Source of the DNA: Chamaecrista fasciculata
Taxonomy: Eukaryota > Streptophyta > Magnoliopsida > Fabales > Fabaceae
Assembly: GCA_003254925.1 (NCBI GenBank)
Contig: QANZ01050747.1
Location: 105,436 to 169,435 of the forward strand
DNA length: 64,000 nt
Reading direction: 5' to 3'
The position numbers and the translations under genes are program-made. The notes below the pieces were generated by a model, which was not told where the DNA came from, ran no database searches, and worked only from the letters and a program-made list of their open reading frames with translations. Every line of letters begins with the position of its first letter. Within the stretch, counting starts at the first letter, position 1. Shown in pieces: positions 48,898 to 60,392 of the stretch.

Positions 48898-49848
48898 TTA
48901 GAACAAATGGGTCTTGCCAGAGGCTTGTGAATTGCATCTGAAAATGCTGTTCACCTCGTCACTACAATATTTGGCAAAAAAGATACGGGATACAAGGCTT
49001 TGTCTGTCCGATATAATTTTCCACGATTGGCGTCCTATAAGTGCATCGTTGAAGGCACCCATTTTCTTGATACCAAGACCCCCAACACTCTTATCTTTAC
49101 ATACATGGTCCCATGCACGCATGTGAGGGGATTTTTTGCCCTGACTTATACCCCAAAAGAAATCGCTAAGAATCATATCACACTTGTGAGCTTCCTGATT
49201 AGTCAGCTTGAAGTAAGAAAGGTGATATAGAGGTAGAGAGGAGAGGACTGACTTAATGAGAACAGTTTGTGCCACTTGGGAGAGGAGTTGGGTTTGCCAT
49301 CCCTTTAGCCAATCTTGCAATTTTTCCAAGATAACATCAAAAATTCTACGGCTTAGAGGGGGATCGTCAATAAAGCTACCAAGGTATTTAGAGAAGTGAT
49401 CCACAGTCTTGAACTTACATTGAGAGCTCAGCTCTTTTCTTACCCGATTGGGAGTGTTTGGGCTAAAGGAGATCTCCGACTTATATGGATTAATAATCAA
49501 TCCAGAGGCTTTACCAAAGCAATCAAAAGTGTCAATGAATTTGTCAAGGGCTTTGCCATCAGCTTTGAAGAACAGAAGAATGTCGTCCGCATATATCAAA
49601 TGATTAACCGCAGGAGCACTCCGGGAGATCTTAACACCTTTAAGAGTACCGTCATTATGCTTCCTCATGAGAGTACCAGAGAGAACATTCATACATAATA
49701 TGAAAAGATAGGGGGATAACGGGTCTCCCTGTCTAAGTCCCGCCTGAGGCCTAAAGTCCTCGGACAGCTCACCGTTGACTTGAACCCTGAATGAGGATGT
49801 GGTAACACACTGCATGATGAGCCGAATCCAATGGGTTGGGAACTCCAT
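48898..49848 (-). pseudogene. LINE: catalytic part of reverse transcriptase and post-RT region
   Basis: LRQGDPLSPYLFILCMN and LIYADDILLFFKAD carry the YADD catalytic motif. CKFKTVDHFSKYLGSFID, WLKGWQTQLLSQVAQTVL and VCKDKSVGGLGIKKMGAFND are the usual following blocks. The YADD aspartates are intact, but the flanking frames are not continuous. Confidence 0.8.
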
Positions 49849-50022
49849 CTCTGAAAGAACATCTTCAAGGAAATTCCAAGAAATTTTATCATAAGCCTTT
49901 TGGAGATCAATTTTAGTGCTGGCCCAATGTGTTTTGGTTTTCTTCTGCTTTCTAATATACCGAAGAACTTCGTGGGCGATGAGGATGTTATCAGTGATAG
50001 CATGACCTTTGGCAAAGGCGTT

Positions 50023-50742
50023 CTAAAATAGGGAAATGACGTCCTTCAGGATACTCTGGAGTCTGTTGGTTAGCACCTTGGATATGATTTTATAAGTGAC
50101 ATTACAAAGGCTAATCGGTCGATAATCCGAGCATTGGTATTGAACTTCACCCTTGGGAATGAGGATAATGTTAGACTGATTTAATTCTCTAAGCATGTGT
50201 CCAGAATGGAGGAAAGAGGCAGCCATTTGCATGACAGAGTCACCCGCAATGTGCCAATATTGCTGATAAAAGATAGCAGGGAAACCATCAGGTCCAAGTG
50301 CTTTATGTCCATCCATCTGAAACACAGCACATTCAATCTCAAAACGGGTGAACGGCTTGTTGAGGGTAGAGATATGGTCACAAGTCAATTTAGGAATCCC
50401 CAAATCACAGATGAGGCGTCTAGCATCCTCTCTCGAAGCTTCACTATTCGAATGAAAAAGGTTCACAAAATATTGTCTTGAGATTTTTAAAATCTCTCCT
50501 GTACTGTGAGCCCATGCACCATGATCATCCTTCATTGACGCAATTCTTGATTTGTTTCTTTTATGCTTGACCACCGTATGAAAATACTTAGTATTACGGT
50601 CTCCGTTGATAAGCCACACCTGTTTGGCCCACTGGGCCCAATACATTTGCTCCCAGGTCAAGAGAAATTCAAGTCTTTTCCTAGTAATCACTTCATTACG
50701 TCTCAATGCATGGGAAGAGGTAAAATTCTGAGCTTTTGACAA
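50023..50742 (-). pseudogene. LINE: start of reverse transcriptase
   Basis: Contains VWLINGDRNTKYFHTVVKHK, VFQMDGHKALGPDGFPAIFY, ILIPKG and CSDYRPISLCNVTYKIISKV, the first conserved blocks of plant L1 reverse transcriptase. The frame ends in a stop at 50023-50025; the next block (KTFAKGHAITDNILIAHEVL-like text, 49830-50020) is in other frames. Confidence 0.8.
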
Positions 50743-51092
50743 GTACTTTCTCTAACCAATTTGGATTTCAACAAATACAATTAAATTCGATCCCGAAAGC
50801 CGATCATTGCTCATTTCACAATCAAATAAACAAAGTTGGTTATATTTTTCTTATTTCAAGTCTGAATGCTATGAGTTCTAAACTGTGTGTTAACTCTTGA
50901 AAAAATCTTTCTTTACCCTAGTTAAAACCATTAGCAAATGAGGTCAAATTGCGTCCCGAAAGTAGGTTTAGGACCAATTTGAGAAATCATGAAAATATGT
51001 AAGACTAATCTGAAACAAATAGAACATTTATAACTAATATGAAATCTATCTCAAATATTTGGGACTAATTTGACATTTTGAGCTTTAATTAA

Positions 51093-51816
51093 TATATGTA
51101 TAAACTTGAAATAAAAATTTACTTTCTTTATTAAATATAATTGACAGGACTTTAATAATAATTGAGGGGGAGTAACAAACTAACAATACAATTTCCAGCA
51201 TTGGAAAGAAGAAAAAGAAGAAGAGAAGGGAAAATTCTAAAACTTGAGACTCTTGCTTTGATTACATTTTCTTCCCATCTTCCTTGTTTGGACTATGCAG
51301 AAGCATGTTTCTTCTCCAATTCTTAGTTAAAATTTATAATTATAATTAATTTAATTGCTTTGTTAAAGATATTATTTAAATTTTAATTATAATTCAATTT
51401 ATATACCAAAAAGTTAGATTTATTATTAAATTTTAAAAAATAATAAATTAATTGTAATTATATTTTTTCAAGAAATCTAATTCTTTGACAATTCTTGAAT
51501 CTGCAGTGAGTATCATGGGAGCTCTATTTCCACAAATAAAGTAACTAAATAATCATGGTTTTAAATCATTTAGCTTTAGTTAGGCTCTATTGTAACTTGT
51601 TAACAAAAAAACCAAATCAGATAGGAATTGATTATGATGATAAAGTCAAAAGTGAGCTTTAGAGAATTCAAGAGCCAGATAGTTGTAGAGGAATAATATC
51701 CCTTAAAATATCATAAGAATATTGAATATTAGTATTCAATATTAAATATTTATTTTTCAAGTATTTCAAATATGGGATGAATTCAGATATAGAAAATTTT
51801 GTATTTTTTGGGATCC
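51093..51816. other. AT-rich intergenic DNA, no gene seen
   Basis: No open frame, arm or duplication was recognised between the MITE E end and the LINE 3' fragment. Confidence 0.55.
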
Positions 51817-52197
51817 AAATAGGGTGTGAACATTGGGGTGGCATTGGGGTGGTATTCAGGGATGAGTTTGGTAGTGTTGTGGATCGTTTCAGTGGTTCTT
51901 GTGTTGGTGAATCTGCATTTATGGCTGAGACATATGCATTGAGGAAGTTGCTGCTATGGTTGTTTCATTGGGTTGCAGTAATGTGCTGTTTGAATCTGAT
52001 TGCCAAGACTTGGTGGTGGCTATGAATAGAGGTTCTGTGGTGCAGTGGAGCTGCTCTGTTTTGGTTGAAGATATTTCTGCTCTGCTGGATTTGTGTGTTG
52101 GGTCTTCTGTTTCTTTTATTTGTAGGAGTGCAAACTTGGCTGCCGATTGGTTTGTTAAAAGTGGTGCTAGGGAGATGCGCCATGTGGGTTGGGTTTG

Positions 52198-52558
52198 TGA
52201 TATGAATCAAGGCAAGGTCCAAATCAAAATAGCCCAATCAATGAAAACAATGGGCTGGCATATACACTATGTGAGCAAAGAAATGAAAGATTATATGGTT
52301 GGAGGCCCAACGACATAGTTTGTTAGAAGTTGTTATGGGCTTAACATTCTATAAGTAGTAGAATAATACTCAAATAGGGATATGAATGATTTTGGTTAGA
52401 TCTTTTAGGTCTGGAGTCTTTCCCTGACTCGAAGAGGGAGCATCACAATGTATATTTTCCTATCCAACTAGAGGAATCTGATACATACATCTCCATTAAT
52501 TCCATATTCTATTCTTTCCGTTTTCTATTTCTTCACATTTGTTGTTTGATCCTTATCA
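52198..52558 (+). repeat. 5' LTR of the young LTR element
   Basis: 361 bp, pairs with 54746-55106. Preceded by GTTTG, the left half of the target duplication. Confidence 0.9.
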
Positions 52559-54745
52559 TTTGGTGCTTTCGTTGAGAGTGCTAACCATGGCAGTAGGAAC
52601 TCCCTTAGACAAAATTGAAGCTGCTGCAGAAGAGATATCGAAGTCGCGGGAGAGGATGGAGGCGAAGTGTGATATCATCGGCGAGAAATTGAACCACATC
52701 GAATCGATGTTACGATGGTTGCTGGCGACATCAGAAAAGAAAACAATGTCCGACACAAACGATCTAGTGGAGTCAGATGACTCGAACGATCATGCAGAAT
52801 CGGATGGCGTTTTCAACGATGACCGCTCAAGCAAGTTTGGCAATGTTGCCGATCTGATTGGTGGAGGCGATTCTGATCTAAAGTTGCATAGGGATGTGGT
52901 TTTTGAAGACGAGATTGGGACACTAGAGGATCTTATCTTGGTCGCTGAAACAAAGGTTGACGGCACCGTGTTGACTATAAACGAGCTCATGGATGAAGAA
53001 GGTCCGCATTCTGGTTCATCAAAAGTGTTCTCCGATCGAAATGATTCAAAGGATGGTGAGTTGCAAAGTAAGGCACACTATCTCCCTAATTTTGTAGTAG
53101 TGCCTTCAATTTTTGAAGTCTTCTATTACTATAGAATGGAATTTGCTAACGAAAAGGAACATATAGATGAAGCTGAAAGTCAGATCAATAATTGCTATGT
53201 GTCCTTGCTTCACTCAGTAAGATTACTAAATTTTTTCTGGGAATATTATGCCAATAAGCTGTTGACTAATTTCTATACAATTGGCACCTTAAGGAACAAT
53301 TCAATGATGTTGGGGATAAGTACTGATGGGGGAATAGAAGATAAGATACATGATCCAGGAGGATCTATTTTAGGTGCATATTTCTTTGAAAATGATGATC
53401 TTAACGTTTGGTCTAAGGATTCAATTACAAAACATCATTGTTCTATGGTTTTGCCTCAATTGGAAGAGCAAAGTTACACTAAGACAAGCTATGGGTTTTG
53501 TTTAATTCAAGCTCATGAGTTAAATGACACCAGTTAGGTAAATCGAGGATTCACCGTGGGGTTGAAGAAACTTGGAATTAATGATTCAATTAATATGGCT
53601 TTACAAAAATTTTCATATTTAAAGTCATATAGGGGAAAATTTACTGATATGTACCTGGTTCTTGGGCAAAATGGTTTTGGAGGAAGCGATAAGATGGCTC
53701 TTTTTGATAATGTTCATTTTAATGGTCTTGTCCAACAACATGTTTTCTTAATCTCTGGATTGTTTTTCTTGAACACCAAAGTTTACAAGGATGCTTATGC
53801 TATCATGGTCAATCATTTTGATCCAAATGACAGTGTTATGACCAAAGTAAACTTCTGCTGCATATATTTTTATTCAAAGCTTGAAAATCATTACCATGAG
53901 CTGTCCTCTTTGGGTTTTTGTGATAAAGAAGGGAATTGGAATTTTTTTGATGAAAAGTTCAATCCTAAGCCATTGTTGGAAGCAACTTTAGAGGCTTTTT
54001 TGGTTAAGCATGGCAATGAATTAACAACCTTGGAGACAAGCATTATGGATGGAATGGTAACAAACACTTTACTTAGATCTAAGGCTACTGTGACCATATA
54101 TGCTAGGATACAGGAGGGTGGCAAAAGGGTTACTATTGTTGTTAAATTCATATCTTACCCCTTTGATCCGGGTGGGTGCATCTTTCAGGAATCTAGCACT
54201 GATGTTTTAATCAATAAAACCAGTATGTTACTGTGGAATTCAATGGATTATGGGAGTTCTTTGAATTTGTTGCCTATTGAAGTTCAACACACCTTGTCTG
54301 GTATGAAACTGATATGGGGAGAAGAGATAATTAGTTTTATGCTTATTGGAACATCATATATCATAACTAGTTGTGCCTACTTTGCTGCACTAATACCCTC
54401 ATGTTTCATTGTTCTTTTTGGAGAAACTCACTTCATAAACTTGTGGATATACTTGATGCATTTTGAAGTTGTTGCTATGGTGATAACAATAGTAAATGGT
54501 TCACTCCATAACATCAATATATTTTTGCTTGGGCTGCTGTTGAATTTACTGGTATGTACAAGTTCTCCATATTTGTTGATCAATGAAGCTCCAATCAAGC
54601 TGCTTGTTACTGTGATGATATTGATATGGTGCGCAAAAGGATTACTCGTTAATCCAACATCTCTCTCTCACAACAAAGGCGTCTCTCATCACATCCACTT
54701 GAGTTTCAACCTTGAGGACAAGGTTATTTTTAAAGGGGAAGGTAT

Positions 54746-55106
54746 TGATATGAATCAAGGCAAGGCCCAAATCAGAATAGCCCAATCAATGAAAACAATG
54801 GGCTGGCATATACACTATGTGAGCAAAGAAATGAAAGATTATATGGTTGGAGGCCCAACGACATAGTTTGTTAGAAGTTGTTATGGGCTTAACAATCTAT
54901 AAGTAGTAGAATAATACTCAAATAGGGATATGAATGATTTTGGTTAGATCTTTTAGGTCTGGAGTCTTTCCCTGACTCGAAGAGGGAGCATCACAATGTA
55001 TATTTTCCTATCCAACTAGAGGAATCTGATACATACATCTCCATTAATTCCATATTCTATTCTTTCCGTTTTCTATTTCTTCACATTTGTTGTTTGATCC
55101 TTATCA
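54746..55106 (+). repeat. 3' LTR of the young LTR element
   Basis: 361 bp, 358 identical positions with the 5' LTR by eye. Followed by GTTTG, the right half of the target duplication. Confidence 0.9.
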
Positions 55107-55285
55107 GTTTGTATGCCCCATATTTTGTCTTTTGATTGTAAGGTCTTAGAGGATGCTGCAGGGGTTGGTTGATTCGTTTGTTTCTACTGTTTTTGGGTTG
55201 TTTTCTGATTTTCCATTGGTGTTTGTAGTTTTGGTTTTTTGGTGGAATGAAATTGTATTTGCTCAAAAAAAAAATAAGGTGTGAA

Positions 55286-56448
55286 TATAAGATAATTTAG
55301 GCAGACTCGGATTTAGATAATGCAAAAACATGCATGTACCCATCGGATTATTATCTTTTTTTTTTTTAATCGGTTTTCTTATTTACCTATCTTAGGTTAC
55401 ATAAATTGAGAAATTGTTCTAGTTATATTTATAAGACCATGGTAAGAACTTTCGGGATTTGGCTGTGGACACTTGCAGTAAGGTTAATTAAACAGGACAC
55501 TCAATGCAAATTCGTTGGCAAGATATTTATGACGACACTTGCAGTAAGGTTAGTTATATGACACTTCAAATTAAAACTAGCCGCAAGAATTTTTTAAAAA
55601 AGAAAAGACTAAATTAATAATTTAATAAATAATATATTTTTCATTAATTTTTTAATAATAAGATTATAATAAATGTGATTACATAGTTACAAATATTAAT
55701 TTAAATTTGATTACAAAACTGATTTGATTTTTAATTTCATTGTTATATTATATTTTATGATTGATATTAGAGAATCTGAATTAATATATCAAGAAATAAC
55801 AAAAAATGAATATCATTGTATTTATAAGATAATAGATTTTGCAATTTGATCCTTCAGAGAGTAAACTAAATAATTGATCATATTTCAAAGACCAAATTAT
55901 AAGTTTACTCTAAACAACATAAACTACATGATTTATTAGAGAGTCATGTATGTGTATGTATTGCCTACATGGTTTGCAAGAATTAAAGCTTTGTCTCAGG
56001 AAACTTCTCTCTGTAGATGAGTACTGTACATGAGTATGAATATATGAAATTCGCATGAAATAGGTAATAAGTAATAACACGCTGATCACTGATGAATCTC
56101 ATCATATTGTAAACAAAGTCCACAAAATAGAAAATTATTAGCCTTTTGTTTTGACCATCTAGCATCCATGCTTGCTGCCTGACTGAAGTTAAATTACCAG
56201 GGACATGATCTTTAAATGGCCATTTCTTCCAACTGATCCTGCATTAATTGAAAATGCTTATTATATCAACAATACCACATATTCTGACCCTAGAATAAAC
56301 AGAAATATATGACACTGTAAACCAGAACTAACTAAACAACCCATAATTACTACCCATATGACCATTGATTCAACTATCCATAACATTTATGAAGTATAAA
56401 CACTGACACAAATACGAACAATTCTTGAAATCACATGAAATGACACAG

Positions 56449-56479
<31 letters not shown>

Positions 56480-57560
56480 ATCCAATAGTAATAATAAAGG
56501 AAGAGACAATTAAAGATAATAAGTCTTTATGAAAACTTCAAAATTCACAATATTCATTCAAGACATGTCATATGTCGATTTTTTCTATTTTTCCACAAGT
56601 CAAGCAGTGTTGTATTGTGTTGTACGCATGTCTGACATGGACACATGCCAAACAAGGCAACACTCGGACAAAATGAAGTGTCTATGCTTTCTAGCATAAC
56701 ATAAACCTATTTTCACTTCCAGCCTACCAAAGGAATTCTTGTGTGACATTCCATAACATTTGGAAGCTATCCTTAGAAATTTAGAGAAAAAATGCAAGAT
56801 ACTTCAAGCAGGACTAGGGTTGCCAGATAGGAGAAAACAATTTTGGATGAACTATGAAAATGCTAACAGCTAAGATATAGTCCACAGTGGCCACAGAAGG
56901 TATGCTTAATTTTCATTTTTAATATAGTTAACGTTTCTTGTTTAAGTCTCCTTATGATCTATACATGTGCACAAATTACCAAACGCAATTCCCTATCCAA
57001 ATGTTTTTCACAGTCCTCCTTCATGCAATCCATGTTGACAGGAAAAAATAAATCTACCAAGATCAGCCACCCTCGGATTAATATAATATAGTGTATAATC
57101 CAAATTGAAATATCTGCTAAGAAATACAGTTCAATCATTTGTTGATTCTGAGTGGTCAACTTCTATTCATTTGAAAGAAGAGTTGTGTGTAGCCAAGTGC
57201 CAAGTCCTTTTCGAAGCCATCTTCTTTTATTATATGCCAGTATTCCAAACTAATTATGATCATCATATCTCAAACTTAGCTTCTCCAATCTCCAGCACTT
57301 CCAATCAATGAATTACATTATGGTAGGTAGCTCACTGTGTAACACTCACAACAAGGAAAAACAGCAAATTTACTTCCCATAATTTGACCACTGAACTCAT
57401 CAATATGCTACCTAAAAGTAGACAACGTTAACCATCTTAGGAAACTTACACTAGCCAAAGTGCCCTCGGGGATGCTCAAACTCAAACTAAGCAGCTGTAA
57501 GAGTTTACAGAGTATACTATTGTAGAAAAGTGATAGCAAAACAAAAAGTGAAACCAAGGG
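55286..57560. other. Intergenic DNA and 3' flank of the SKIP23-type gene
   Basis: No second gene was recognised. A TA microsatellite lies at 56452-56476. Composition from about 56500 to 57560 is less AT-biased and may include 3' UTR of the F-box gene, but I see no protein-coding exon. Confidence 0.5.
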
Positions 57561-58775
57561 TTACAGACATTCATTGCACATCCTGCAAGAAAGCATCAAA
57601 AACCAAAATATAACACTTACTCTTATTCTCAGCAATCTGACCCAATTTGGGGGCGGCCAAAATAACTTGGAATATCTTGGGTAATCAGATAAAGGAGAGA
57701 TTCGATCATCGCCTAAGTGAAAAAGGCCAATACCATTTTCTTGGGCATTTTCGTTGAAAGAATCATCTCTAAAGATTATGCAATTCCCTTTACTAATGGA
57801 TAGATCTGATGCCAAGGCAGAAAATGCACAATCATCACCCAAAAACAAAACCCGATCCCCCAGACTTTTCAACTCTAGCCACTCCTTTCCTTCTTCATCC
57901 AATTTATAAACATTAAATTTAACTGCTCTCTCACATCCCAAACCATAAAATTCATGGTCTATAGTATCATAGATACCGGGAGATTGATAGTCGAAGGACA
58001 AGTACTTATCAACCAACAATAATTCACCATTGGATTCGACCAAGAATTTCTTGTCACCGCCGAATACAGGTTCAGCAACCTTACTCACAGTTGAATTCAG
58101 TCCAACCAAGACAGTCCTTCCCGTATTATCAACAGCATAAAGCTCACCCTTCAAAACACACACATCATCATAGGGTGTAGGCATGTCAGGGATTATAGTC
58201 CACTCCTTTTCATCAGATTTAAAGAAAGCCAATTTACCAGAAACATGAATGGTGAGCAAAACGAATTCTTCCTTTTTGGAGTCCAACCATGTGAATACAA
58301 CCTTTTCTAAATACAAACCAGTTGCAGCATCCAGTGAATTAAGACGGGGGAAATCAATGTCTTTTAAGACATATTCTTGACCCAATTCGATGATTGAAAG
58401 GTTACATATGTTGAGTACCATGGGAAAATTGCTAGGAAGGGGTTTGATAGGATACCTAGAGAGTGGGTGGCAAAGCTCCATCAGACCATGTACATCTTCA
58501 ATTTTGAGCAACCATGGATCAGGATTGGATATAGAGAGAGCGCAAGGGGCATTAACAAGTAATAATGTCCGCTTGGAAAGGCAGAACGTTGAATCAATAG
58601 ATGTGCCATCATTTGTGAGAACTGGGAATTGAGCGGGTAAAGGGTGATGCTTGATGGTGACAGAGGATCTCCATGAAGAACAAACAGATCGAAAACGAAG
58701 GAGATAGAATGGATGCTGGAGGCGTTCGGCGATCAATTGTAGGAGTTCCACTGGGAGTTGAGACCAATTTACCAT
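57561..58775 (-). CDS. F-box protein, SKIP23 type with DUF295 (KIB1-4) beta-propeller domain
   Basis: Adaptor of an SCF ubiquitin ligase. An F-box at residues 1-45 (WSQLPVELLQLIAERLQHPF, then RSVCSSWRSSV) is followed by the plant DUF295 / KIB1-4 beta-propeller domain, about residues 60-380. The domain includes FPRLNSLDAATG, FFKSDEKEWTIIPDMPTPYD, GELYAVDNTGRT, SNGELLLVDKY and FLGDDCAFSALASDL, and ends PRYSKLFWPPPNW. 404 aa fits SKIP23 and its paralogues. The ATG at 58775 begins exactly at the F-box. A pyrimidine tract and CAG at 58798, paired with an AAG|GTAATC donor at 59884/59883, suggest a 1.09 kb 5' UTR intron. After FWPPPNW about 26 extra hydrophobic residues follow; a GTAAGT donor at 57620 lies inside them, so the true C-terminus may be spliced differently. 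The substrate is unknown. Confidence 0.9.
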   Translation of the reverse strand: MVNWSQLPVELLQLIAERLQHPFYLLRFRSVCSSWRSSVTIKHHPLPAQFPVLTNDGTSIDSTFCLSKRTLLLVNAPCALSISNPDPWLLKIEDVHGLMELCHPLSRYPIKPLPSNFPMVLNICNLSIIELGQEYVLKDIDFPRLNSLDAATGLYLEKVVFTWLDSKKEEFVLLTIHVSGKLAFFKSDEKEWTIIPDMPTPYDDVCVLKGELYAVDNTGRTVLVGLNSTVSKVAEPVFGGDKKFLVESNGELLLVDKYLSFDYQSPGIYDTIDHEFYGLGCERAVKFNVYKLDEEGKEWLELKSLGDRVLFLGDDCAFSALASDLSISKGNCIIFRDDSFNENAQENGIGLFHLGDDRISPLSDYPRYSKLFWPPPNWVRLLRIRVSVIFWFLMLSCRMCNECL

Positions 58776-60140
58776 GTTTGTTCGTTATTCTATAAATCTG
58801 AAAAAATTAAGAGTTTCAGATTTAGAAGGGAACTATGAAACGCAAGGGCATCGTTTGCGAAATTCATTACCAAACACAACATTGCAAGACTGTATTTGAA
58901 AATAAACAAAAGAAGATTAAGAATATATGTAGAAAACATTCCAAAAGAAATACCCATAGTACACATATCATGAGAAATAACCATGTTATAATGAGCCAAA
59001 GTTTACAACCTAGTTAATTCGAATATCAATCAATAAATAAATAAACAAACAAAGGTAAACATCAGAAAAAGAAAATAGACAAAAATGTTTGATGAACATG
59101 CAGCCACTCAGCCACAAAAGACATGCATGAGCACAAATCTCAAGTTCAAGGCCGAATGAAGTGCTTTAAGACTTAACCAACCAACAAGCACTTTCACGCC
59201 ATGGCAGCACCCACAATTACAAAGGGCATTAACCATATAGATATCACATAGAAAGCACAAAAATTCGACACACGATACAACACATGTTTATGAGTGTCAG
59301 AATTTAAAATCAATATTTTTTTTTTTTTTTGCAGTTTTGATCAAGCGAGAAACAGAAAATAAAATATTGACAACATATGGCATATGGCATGAATAGATAT
59401 TATAATTTTTGAAGTATTAATCAGGGTTTATGATTTTTTAACTATCTCTCCATTTCTTGTCTAGCATTCGAATTGCAATATATATATATATGTATATGCA
59501 CATATATGCCTTGTCATATTATATAATTTTGATATTTGGCATATATGTCCCATGTCTGTGTGTGCTTACAGGATATCACCCTTTGGCCGACAAGCAGTGT
59601 TAAGATGAACGGATGAAGCAAGAACAGTACAGAAGCAAGGCATGTCACATCATAACCTCTTCATCAACCATGCGTGGCTATAATAAAATCATCACAAGAA
59701 TTCACAATTCGGGAGCAAAAACCCAATTTCAAACTAAGTCCGAATTTCAGCCACTAAGGAAAATTCCAGATAACCATGATATGACAAAACTTAAAGCGAT
59801 GCAATGAGCGATTTTCTTTATAAAAAATCAATCTAAAACATTCGAACCGAGCTTGCATAAGAGAAATTGGGATTTGAGATTACCTTTCGAAGGCGGTGAA
59901 CGGATCGATTTGATTCTCAGAATTGCTCTGCACTCTATACTTCGCTTCTCCTTTTACGTTTTCTTCATCCCAATCTCTCTTTCTTTAGATTCTGATTCCG
60001 CTCCTTTTCTTTTCTTTTCTGAATCTGCTCTTTCGATTTTATTATTGTCCCTCTTCTTCTCACGCACAACCACAACCTTTTCTACTCAGCCTCGTCGTTT
60101 CCTCAGAATCACACTCTCTGGACGCTTTCGCCTTTCGTAG
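58776..60140 (-). other. 5' UTR, probable leader intron and promoter side of the SKIP23-type gene
   Basis: 58776-58797 would be the last leader segment, 58798-59883 an intron, and about 59884-60130 the first, CT-rich leader exon (purine-rich on the minus strand). This is inferred from splice-site matches and composition only. The open frame 59853-60140 on the plus strand is an antisense shadow. Confidence 0.45.
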
Positions 60141-60285
60141 TTTCGTTTGCTGCTTCTCAAGGTCCGAAACGTTTCTTTTCTTTATCCCCTTTTTTTTTCC
60201 TGAGAAAATGAAGGCTTTCAGATGTAGGACTGGCCTATTTGTAATTTATAAAAACTTTATAGTTTATACAAATCACAATTCGTCG

Positions 60286-60361
<76 letters not shown>

Positions 60362-60372
60362 TAATAATAATA
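60286..60372. repeat. AAT trinucleotide microsatellite
   Basis: About 24 uninterrupted AAT units, then a few imperfect ones. It translates as poly-Ile or poly-Tyr, which explains the long but meaningless open frames here. Confidence 0.95.
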
Positions 60373-60392
60373 ACTATTTTTATTTTTTATTT

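Larger units (their letters stand above)
47644..50749 (-). mobile_element. L1-type LINE inserted in MITE E, 5'-truncated
   Basis: Minus strand. The 5' end lies near 50749 and the 3' end is an A-run (T-run 47644-47653 on the plus strand). It lacks ORF1 and endonuclease. Reverse transcriptase text is split over several frames, so it is more decayed than the LINE at 14940-20178. No RNase H domain was recognised. The target duplication is uncertain: short 'aagt' text occurs on both sides but no long match. Confidence 0.8.
47457..51092. mobile_element. MITE family E copy split by a LINE
   Basis: The left part (47457-47643) has 'aaaacctcaaattggtcccaa' with octamers at 31, 29 and 29 bp. The right part (50750-51092) ends 'gggactaatttgacattttg'. 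The parts match the uninterrupted interior of related copies at 11578 and 40145: 'ttcgaatatgatga' on the left, 'cccgaaag' and 'tcatttcacaatcaaa' on the right. Without the LINE the element would be about 530 bp. Confidence 0.75.
52198..55106 (+). mobile_element. Young non-autonomous LTR retrotransposon
   Basis: Two 361-bp LTRs (52198-52558 and 54746-55106), TGATATG...TTATCA, differ at only three positions. A perfect duplication GTTTG flanks the element (52193-52197 and 55107-55111). With the commonly used plant rate of 1.3e-8 per site per year this suggests roughly 0.3 million years. A primer-site-like 'tttggtgctttcgttgagag' follows LTR 1 and a purine tract 'aaaggggaagg' precedes LTR 2. The 2.2 kb interior holds two long open stretches (about 52587-53537 and 53556-54866). 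The first opens with a coiled-coil-like N-terminus (MAVGTPLDKIEAAAEEI); neither shows protease, reverse transcriptase or integrase. LEDKVIFKGEG beside the purine tract resembles the end of plant Gypsy polyproteins. It looks structurally whole but would need enzymes from another element. Confidence 0.85.
51831..55275 (+). mobile_element. LINE 3' fragment (RNase H and tail), split by an LTR element
   Basis: 51831-52197 encodes, over two frames, RNase H text (WGGIGVVFRDEFGSVV, ESDCQDLVVAMNRGSV, RSANLAADWFVKSGA). It is interrupted at 52198 by the LTR element, resumes at 55107 as a non-coding 3' tail and ends in an A-run at about 55265-55274. A duplication AAATA(G/A)GGTGTGAA, 13/14 identical, lies at 51817-51830 and 55272-55285. 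Without the LTR element the fragment is about 0.53 kb, a strongly 5'-truncated insertion. Confidence 0.8.

Noticed and set aside
48623-48941. Antisense open frames over the LINE in MITE E
   Set aside because: They are shadows of the minus-strand reverse transcriptase region.
59853-60140. 95-codon open frame on the plus strand
   Set aside because: It is antisense to the probable leader exon of the SKIP23-type gene and has only low-complexity Ser/Phe/Leu content.
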